From: Phycisphaerae bacterium
GTDB lineage: Bacteria; Planctomycetota; Phycisphaerae; Sedimentisphaerales; Anaerobacaceae
Length of the DNA stretch: 64,000 bases
Direction: 5' to 3'
Assembly (NCBI GenBank): GCA_026386805.1
Contig: JAPLMX010000206.1
Location: 1 to 64,000 of the forward strand
Below are positions 59,390-64,000 of the stretch, piece by piece. A program made the translations under genes and the position numbers. Within the stretch, counting starts at the first letter, position 1; each line of letters opens with the position of its first letter. The notes under the pieces were generated by a model that did no database searches, was not told where the DNA came from, and saw only the letters and a list, made by a program, of their open reading frames with translations.

Positions 59390-60034
59390 TTAGTGGTGGT
59401 TCGGAATGTGGAAGATGCTCAGGACTGCAGCGACAATCAGGGTTCCGAGGATCGTTAGGGCAAGCTTCACAACAAGAAGTAGGGCGGCTCGGCCGTGCAG
59501 AGCGGAGGGGTTGACTGTCATCATGCTCAGCCAGAAAGCGCCAATACCACAGGCAAGACAAGTCAGCAGAACACCCCGGGCCGATGGATGGAGAAGGAAT
59601 TGAACCAACGTTGGCCTGTTCTCTGTCGGTGTTGACTTGTCATCACTCGACAGGTCATGATCGACGCCGATACCGCCGGGCTTGCCGTCACGTCCACATG
59701 AGGTGATAACAGGGTGCCCTTCTTTGACCGAATAGAGGAGCGGATGTCCCCATCCGTCAAGCGGTACGCCATCTTTGTTGTGCGTGAAGGAGTAATGCTC
59801 TACGGTATGGTGGAGTTCCCCCCAGGATTGTGGCACGGTCTTTGTCTCGGCGCAGTAGGTCTCTATTAGCGGCTCCATTACTTCGAGAAGCTGGTGCGTT
59901 AAGGCTTGTTCCGGTTGAAAATTGGACATCCATCCAATGTTCCGCCATGCGACGACGACAGCGATGCTGGCAACGAGGACTCCAACGCTCGTCGAGATGG
60001 CTATACGCAGACCGATTCGCTGATACTTGGTCAT
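59390..60034 (-). CDS. Membrane protein with a GspG-like core domain
   Basis: A 214-residue protein with an N-terminal membrane helix (IAISTSVGVLVASIAVVVAW) and two C-terminal ones. Between them is a globular part whose residues about 90-135, LDGWGHPLLYSVKEGHPV then SCGRDGKPGGIGVDHD, resemble the C-terminal core of the major pseudopilin GspG (DPWGNPY...SYGADGKPGGEG). It has no FTLIE prepilin signal, so it is not a normal pseudopilin. The start is put at ATG 60034; the frame further upstream is repeat-derived (CPYGHTTN). It is coupled to the four-helix protein downstream. Confidence 0.75.
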   Translation of the reverse strand: MTKYQRIGLRIAISTSVGVLVASIAVVVAWRNIGWMSNFQPEQALTHQLLEVMEPLIETYCAETKTVPQSWGELHHTVEHYSFTHNKDGVPLDGWGHPLLYSVKEGHPVITSCGRDGKPGGIGVDHDLSSDDKSTPTENRPTLVQFLLHPSARGVLLTCLACGIGAFWLSMMTVNPSALHGRAALLLVVKLALTILGTLIVAAVLSIFHIPNHH

Positions 60035-60082
60035 GCGTCCATTATAGGGGTCCGGATCGTCGCGCCAATATAATCGTGTCCG

Positions 60083-60191
60083 GTTTGTAGTGTGCCCGTA
60101 AGGGCATCGTGGCATGGGTATCTTGCCCACGAGTCGGAATCCATGGGCAAGATGCCCATGCCACGGAGCGCCTTACGGCGTCACTACGAAC
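60083..60191. repeat. GTTTGTAGTG...CACTACGAAC element, 109-bp copy
   Basis: The longest copy. Arms are TGCCCGTAAGGGCA first and GCGCCTTACGGCGT last. In the middle is a TGGCATGGGTATCTTGCCCA / TGGGCAAGATGCCCATGCCA hairpin with one mismatch. It lies between divergent genes. Confidence 0.8.
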
Positions 60192-60264
60192 GGGCTTGCC
60201 ACAGCGGGTTACAGGCCACATAATGGCGGTTGTTCGACACGGAAATGCTCTGGGATGCAACGAC

Positions 60265-61389
60265 ATGAGAATCTCACGCAGGCAATTGTTGGGGACGGCG
60301 GTTGTGAGTGCGGCGGTGGGGCCGGGGGGTTGGGCGGCGGAGGAGCGTGGCGCCAAGGGGCCGACGCGGATGGACGTGAGCACGCGACGGTTGCTGCTGC
60401 GGCATACGTGGACCATCTCACGGAATTCGAGCGACTTCAAGGACAACGTGTTCGTTCGCGTCGAGCGGGACGGAGTTGTCGGCTGGGGTGAGGCGGCTCC
60501 CAATGTCCGCTATGGGCAAAGTGCCGAGCAGACGACCGCGGCTGTTGAGAAGGCGAGGCCCCTGATCGAAGCCGGCGACTGGCTGCACCATGTGGACCTC
60601 CGCGAGCAGTGGGAACGGGCCATCCCCGATCAAAGCTGTGCTTGTGCAGCGCTGGATATCGCGATCCTGGACTGGGTGGGCCGGAAGCTGAATGTCCCGC
60701 TCTACCGGCTGTTTGGGCTGGATGCGAGCAAGACCCCTGTGACGACGTTCTCGATTGGCATCGACACGCCGGAGGTGGTTCGGCAGAAGGTCAGAGAGGC
60801 GAAGGACTTTCCCGTCCTGAAGATCAAGGTGGGTACGGAGAACGACGCCCAGATCGTTGCCGCGGTGCGCGAGGCAACCGATCGACCGCTGCGGGTGGAT
60901 GCCAACGAGGGTTGGCATGACAAGGAGCAGGCCCTGGAGAAGATTCGGTGGCTCCAGCGAATGGGCGTGGAGCTGATCGAGCAGCCGCTGCCCGCGGCCA
61001 TGATCGAAGAGACCGCGTGGCTGCGGGAGCGTGTGGATATCCCGATCATCGCCGATGAGGCGGTCAAGCGGGCCGCCGACATCCCCAAGCTGGCTGGGGC
61101 CTATGACGGGATCAACATCAAGCTCATGAAGGCCGGCGGCTTCCAGGAGGCGATGCGGATGATCCATGTCGCCCGTGCGTTGGGGCTCAAGATCATGCTC
61201 GGGTGCATGATCGAAAGCTCGGTGGCTGTGTCCGCCGCCGCACAGATCAGTCCTTTGGTGGATTATGCGGATCTGGACGGGAACCTGCTGATCTCGAACG
61301 ATCCGTTCGTCGGGGTAAGCGTGAAGGAAGGCAAGTTGGTCCTCAGCGACCAACCCGGATTAGGCGTCAGCGAACGCCCCGCGAGCTGA
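60265..61389 (+). CDS. Tat-exported dipeptide epimerase (enolase superfamily)
   Basis: A 374-residue protein. Residues 1-25 form a twin-arginine signal (ISRRQLLG, then AVVSAAVGPGGWAA). The muconate-lactonizing-like barrel has K186/K188 (LKIKVG), metal ligands D212 (DANEGW), E239 (EQPL) and D264 (IADEAV), and K286/K289 (NIKLMKAGG) on the opposite face. This set fits L-Ala-D/L-Glu-type dipeptide epimerases; specificity beyond that is open. Export suggests a role in peptidoglycan peptide recycling outside the cytoplasm. The start at 60265 is used because the longer frame from 60109 is a translated repeat. Confidence 0.87.
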   Translation: MRISRRQLLGTAVVSAAVGPGGWAAEERGAKGPTRMDVSTRRLLLRHTWTISRNSSDFKDNVFVRVERDGVVGWGEAAPNVRYGQSAEQTTAAVEKARPLIEAGDWLHHVDLREQWERAIPDQSCACAALDIAILDWVGRKLNVPLYRLFGLDASKTPVTTFSIGIDTPEVVRQKVREAKDFPVLKIKVGTENDAQIVAAVREATDRPLRVDANEGWHDKEQALEKIRWLQRMGVELIEQPLPAAMIEETAWLRERVDIPIIADEAVKRAADIPKLAGAYDGINIKLMKAGGFQEAMRMIHVARALGLKIMLGCMIESSVAVSAAAQISPLVDYADLDGNLLISNDPFVGVSVKEGKLVLSDQPGLGVSERPAS

Positions 61390-61440
61390 TTGAAATCCTG
61401 GTCGGCACAAGGTCCAGGGACTGTTTCCTACGCACAGCGT

Positions 61441-61540
61441 GTCATCCTGAACGGAGCGTGGCGAAGTGAAGGATCTGGGCTGCAACAGTGGGCAACCGCT
61501 CATTCAGTAGGCAGATCCTTCGCTTTCGGCTCAGGATGAC
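61441..61540. repeat. 100-bp GTCATCCTGA...TCAGGATGAC palindromic element (copy 2)
   Basis: Same ends and length as 7836-7935, with inner arms GAAGGATCTGG and CAGATCCTTCG. The central 40 bp differ between copies. Here it is not enclosed in an ATACGGATT shell. Confidence 0.8.
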
Positions 61541-61614
61541 AAGACAACAGCGTCCGATCGTTTTCCCAATCAGTGTTGTCTGGTTTCGTGCTTCGGATTT
61601 GCCGTTCAGCGGGC

Positions 61615-62364
61615 CTAGGCCTTTTGATCGCCGTCGGGCTTGGGCTCGTGAGGATGGGTTTGGCTCTTGGTCATGCCGGGGGGCATGACAATGCCGGCGC
61701 GGCCTTGGGTCTCCTTGAATTCCACGAGGATTCGGACGGCCTCGTCAGGATCGTCCTGGACCGTGAAGACGTCGAGGTCTTCGGGCGTGATGAGATTCCC
61801 TGGAAGCATCTTCTGCTTCATCCAGTCGACCAGGCCATTCCAGTAGTCGCTGACCATCAGGATGACGGGGAAGTGGGCCTGCCGGAGGGTCTGGATTAGG
61901 ACGGCGGCTTCAAAGAACTCGTCCATCGTTCCGTAGCCGCCGGGGAACGCGATGAATCCGTTGGCGTACTTCAGGAACATCACCTTACGCACGAAGAAGT
62001 ATCGGAAGTGCAGGGAGAAGTTCTGATACGCGTTCGGGATTTGCTCCTGGGGAAGCTCGATGTTGAGGCCGAGGCTGGTGCCGCCCGCGGCCGCAGCGCC
62101 TTTGTTGGCGGCTTCCATGATTCCGCCGCCGCCGGTGATGATCGCGAATCCGGCCTGGACCAGCTTGCGTGCGGTTGCCTCCGCGAGACGGTAATGCGGG
62201 TGCTCGGGCTGCGTTCGGGCGGAGCCGAAGATCGATACGGCCGGACCGACCGAGGCCAGTTCCTCGAATCCCTCGGTGAACTCCGCCATGATGTGGAAGA
62301 TTCGCCAGAGGTCTCTTACGGGGTTCTCCACGCCTTCCAGCACGTTGTTTCTTCTGGGTCGCAT
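61615..62364 (-). CDS. LOG-family (TIGR00730-type) nucleotide-ribose phosphoribohydrolase-like protein
   Basis: A 249-residue cytoplasmic protein with SIFGSART, TGGGGIMEAANKG (residues 78-89) and PGGYGTMDE (141-149), the signature of LOG / 'lysine decarboxylase-like' proteins. The family cleaves nucleoside monophosphates to base and ribose-5-phosphate, the cytokinin-activating reaction in plants; bacterial roles vary. The C-terminal tail (THPHEPKPDGDQKA) is disordered. Its start lies directly after the stop of nth, so the two are probably cotranscribed. Confidence 0.9.
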   Translation of the reverse strand: MRPRRNNVLEGVENPVRDLWRIFHIMAEFTEGFEELASVGPAVSIFGSARTQPEHPHYRLAEATARKLVQAGFAIITGGGGIMEAANKGAAAAGGTSLGLNIELPQEQIPNAYQNFSLHFRYFFVRKVMFLKYANGFIAFPGGYGTMDEFFEAAVLIQTLRQAHFPVILMVSDYWNGLVDWMKQKMLPGNLITPEDLDVFTVQDDPDEAVRILVEFKETQGRAGIVMPPGMTKSQTHPHEPKPDGDQKA

Positions 62365-62365
62365 A

Positions 62366-63082
62366 TCACCACAAGTCGGGCCGATTGGCGGCCGGACAAT
62401 ACTGGGCGATCGGGCACTCGGGACAATGTGGCTTTCGTGCCGCGCAGATTCTTCGGCCGTGAAAGATCAGCAGATGGCTGAAGAGTGTCCAATCTCTTTT
62501 TGGGACTATATCGGCTAAATCGGACTCCAGCTTTACCGGATCGCTATTCTCGGACAGTTGGAGCCGGCGGGAGAGCCGGATCACGTGCGTATCACAGGCG
62601 ATGGCGGGGACGCCGAACGCGTTGCCCAGCACGACATTGGCGGTCTTTCGGCCCACGCCCGGCAGGGTGAGAAGCTCTTCCATCGTGCCGGGGACCTTGC
62701 CGCCAAAGTCATCGACGATCTTGCGGGCCGCCCCTTGGATACTGACGGCCTTGTTGTGGTAGAAGCCGCAGGTCCGGATATCCTCCTCGATCTGCTTGGG
62801 GTCCGCGTTGGCCCAGTCGGAGGCGGACGCGTACTTCTTGAACAGGTCTTTCGTGACCAGGTTGACCCGGACGTCTGTGCACTGGGCCGAGAGGATCGTT
62901 GCGATCAGAAGCTCCAGTGGGTTCGCGAAATGCAGGGCGATGGTGGCGTTGGGGTAGGTCTTCCTCAGGATCGGCGTGATTCTTCTGACCTGCTCCGCCG
63001 CGGCAGCCTTGTCGAAGGTCCCCGCCTTTTCGGTGTTCTTATCCGCTTTTGGGGTTGTGGTCGAGCTTTTCTTCCCCGCCAT
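62366..63082 (-). CDS. nth: Endonuclease III
   Basis: A DNA glycosylase / AP lyase removing oxidised pyrimidines. The 238-residue protein has the helix-hairpin-helix LPGVGRKTANVVL with catalytic K146, D164 (ACDTHV), and the [4Fe-4S] ligands C213-x6-C220-x2-C223-x5-C229. Residues 1-27 are a Lys/Thr-rich extension. ATG 63082 has GGAGG 9 bases before it and overlaps the end of the DsbD-like gene by 44 bases; an upstream frame to 63184 is unsupported. Confidence 0.96.
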   Translation of the reverse strand: MAGKKSSTTTPKADKNTEKAGTFDKAAAAEQVRRITPILRKTYPNATIALHFANPLELLIATILSAQCTDVRVNLVTKDLFKKYASASDWANADPKQIEEDIRTCGFYHNKAVSIQGAARKIVDDFGGKVPGTMEELLTLPGVGRKTANVVLGNAFGVPAIACDTHVIRLSRRLQLSENSDPVKLESDLADIVPKRDWTLFSHLLIFHGRRICAARKPHCPECPIAQYCPAANRPDLW

Positions 63083-64000
63083 GTGCTGTGGCCTCCGGTA
63101 GTCTGTTGAGAATTTGGACCAATTGTCCCTTATCGAAAATGCCGCGTAGCTTCTCTTGCGATCCGTCCGGCAAAAGGACGACATTCACCGGCACGTTGCC
63201 GGCCTCGCCATAGACCTGCTGGAGGTCCTTCGTCGCCGGATAGTCGATGACCGTCGTATCGGCCTTGATCGCCAGCACGCCTTTGGCCCGGATGAGTCTC
63301 GCGACATCCGGGTCGTGGTAGACCTTGCGATCCACGATCTTGCAGTTGGTGCACCAGTCGGCCATGAAGTCCAGCAGGACGGGCCGGTTCTGTGAGACGG
63401 CTTGCTGCACGAGTTTTGCGTCATACGGCTGCCAGTCGATGGCGGTCTCGGCGGACCGTCCCGGCATCGGCAGCAGCCACAGCCCGCCGCCCGCCGCGAT
63501 GAGCACCGCCGTCGTCCGAATCGTCCACCTGCGGGACGCCGGGGTGGAGAAGTCCACCCACTTGCCCCACATCCACGCGCAGAAGCTAAAGACGATGCCG
63601 TAGGTCAGGACGTTCAGGAGTCTGTCTTTGGGCAGAGCGGCCAGCGTCAGCTTGACCGCGATGAAGAACAGCAGAAAAGCCGTGGACTTCTTGAAGACCT
63701 CCATCCAGTGCCCCGGCTTGGGGATTCGGTCGATCAGAGACGGGACCAGGACGAGCACGGCGTAGGGCAGGGCCATGCCGACGCCCATGAGCACGATGGC
63801 CGTGCTGCTGACGAGCAGGGGCTGGGTCTGCGCCCACACGAGGACGAAGCCGAGCAGGGCTCCGCTGCAAGGCGTGCTGAGGACCCCGGCGAAAAAGCCC
63901 ATGCCCGCCGAGCCGGCGATGCCCGAGGTGACGCCTTGCCTGCTCGTGATGGCGGACGGTAGCGACAGCGTGACGACGTCCAGCATCACCAATCCGAAAA
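63039..64000 (-). CDS. DsbD-like thiol:disulfide interchange protein (5' end outside window)
   Basis: The frame is open to the right edge, so the N-terminus is missing. About 185 residues of CcdA/DsbD-like membrane domain come first, with the cysteine in STPCSGALLGF. A C-terminal thioredoxin domain with the active site ADWCTNCK follows. DsbD passes electrons from cytoplasmic thioredoxin to periplasmic proteins for disulfide repair or cytochrome maturation. Whether the N-terminal periplasmic DsbD domain exists cannot be seen. Confidence 0.9.
   Translation of the reverse strand, partial: FGLVMLDVVTLSLPSAITSRQGVTSGIAGSAGMGFFAGVLSTPCSGALLGFVLVWAQTQPLLVSSTAIVLMGVGMALPYAVLVLVPSLIDRIPKPGHWMEVFKKSTAFLLFFIAVKLTLAALPKDRLLNVLTYGIVFSFCAWMWGKWVDFSTPASRRWTIRTTAVLIAAGGGLWLLPMPGRSAETAIDWQPYDAKLVQQAVSQNRPVLLDFMADWCTNCKIVDRKVYHDPDVARLIRAKGVLAIKADTTVIDYPATKDLQQVYGEAGNVPVNVVLLPDGSQEKLRGIFDKGQLVQILNRLPEATAHGGEEKLDHNPKSG

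Overview
The window reads like a chromosome segment of a Planctomycetota bacterium of the Phycisphaerae / Sedimentisphaerales type. This is inferred from gene content only. The pointers are an H-X9-DG pseudopilin, a two-loop dockerin-like domain and Pro/Thr-linked Fn3 repeats on a giant exported protein, a Tat-lipoprotein sulfatase, GH106 and GH28 enzymes, a protein with the STGPRTPEGK motif, and dense families of intergenic stem-loop repeats. Most genes are GC-rich; the stretch at about 43-47.4 kb looks more AT-rich and is accessory.

Layout. 0-3.7 kb: the tail of an IS5-like transposase, a stand-alone TIR-like (PF10137-type) candidate defence protein on the minus strand, then 1.3 kb of repeats. 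3.8-7.8 kb: aroA and aroC, split by a complete IS4-type insertion with matching inverted repeats and a 9-bp target duplication. 8.1-27.1 kb: a minus-strand pair, a secretin with a Gly/Met-rich insert followed 97 bp later by a gene for a giant (about 5,164 residue) exported subtilisin / beta-helix protein. 27.4-29.5 kb: tsaB, an RRM-RGG RNA-binding protein and a NUDIX hydrolase. 29.5-38.7 kb: a glycan- and peptide-degrading stretch (frameshifted double esterase, GH106, M14 peptidase, sulfatase) broken by a truncated insertion sequence, a methyltransferase relic and an HD-domain protein. 38.9-42.1 kb: galactokinase-like, pyrK, pyrD. 42.2-47.4 kb: an accessory island with an integron-integrase relic, one well-bounded gene cassette with an attC-like site, a YoaP-like acetyltransferase and three exported small proteins, two of them with ankyrin repeats. 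48-53 kb: the STGPRTPEGK protein, a GH28-like protein, a sodium/solute symporter and a small membrane protein. 53.2-55.9 kb: tsaD, larB, nnrD. 56-61.4 kb: a B12-binding radical SAM protein, a pseudopilin, two coupled membrane proteins (one with a GspG-like core) and a Tat-exported dipeptide epimerase. 61.6-64 kb: a LOG-family protein, nth, and the 3' part of a DsbD-like gene that runs off the window.

How the parts work together. aroA and aroC are consecutive enzymes of the last steps to chorismate. pyrK and pyrD form the two subunits of dihydroorotate dehydrogenase B. tsaB and tsaD belong to the t6A tRNA modification pathway. The sulfatase, GH106, esterase, GH28 and symporter fit a life on sulfated or rhamnose/uronate-rich glycans. 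The secretin and giant protein look like an exporter with a dedicated surface cargo, which is the best candidate here for an undescribed system.

The second theme is intergenic. Several families of short inverted-repeat elements recur, some nested in one another and some keeping base pairing while the sequence changes. They supply false N-termini or C-termini to several reading frames.
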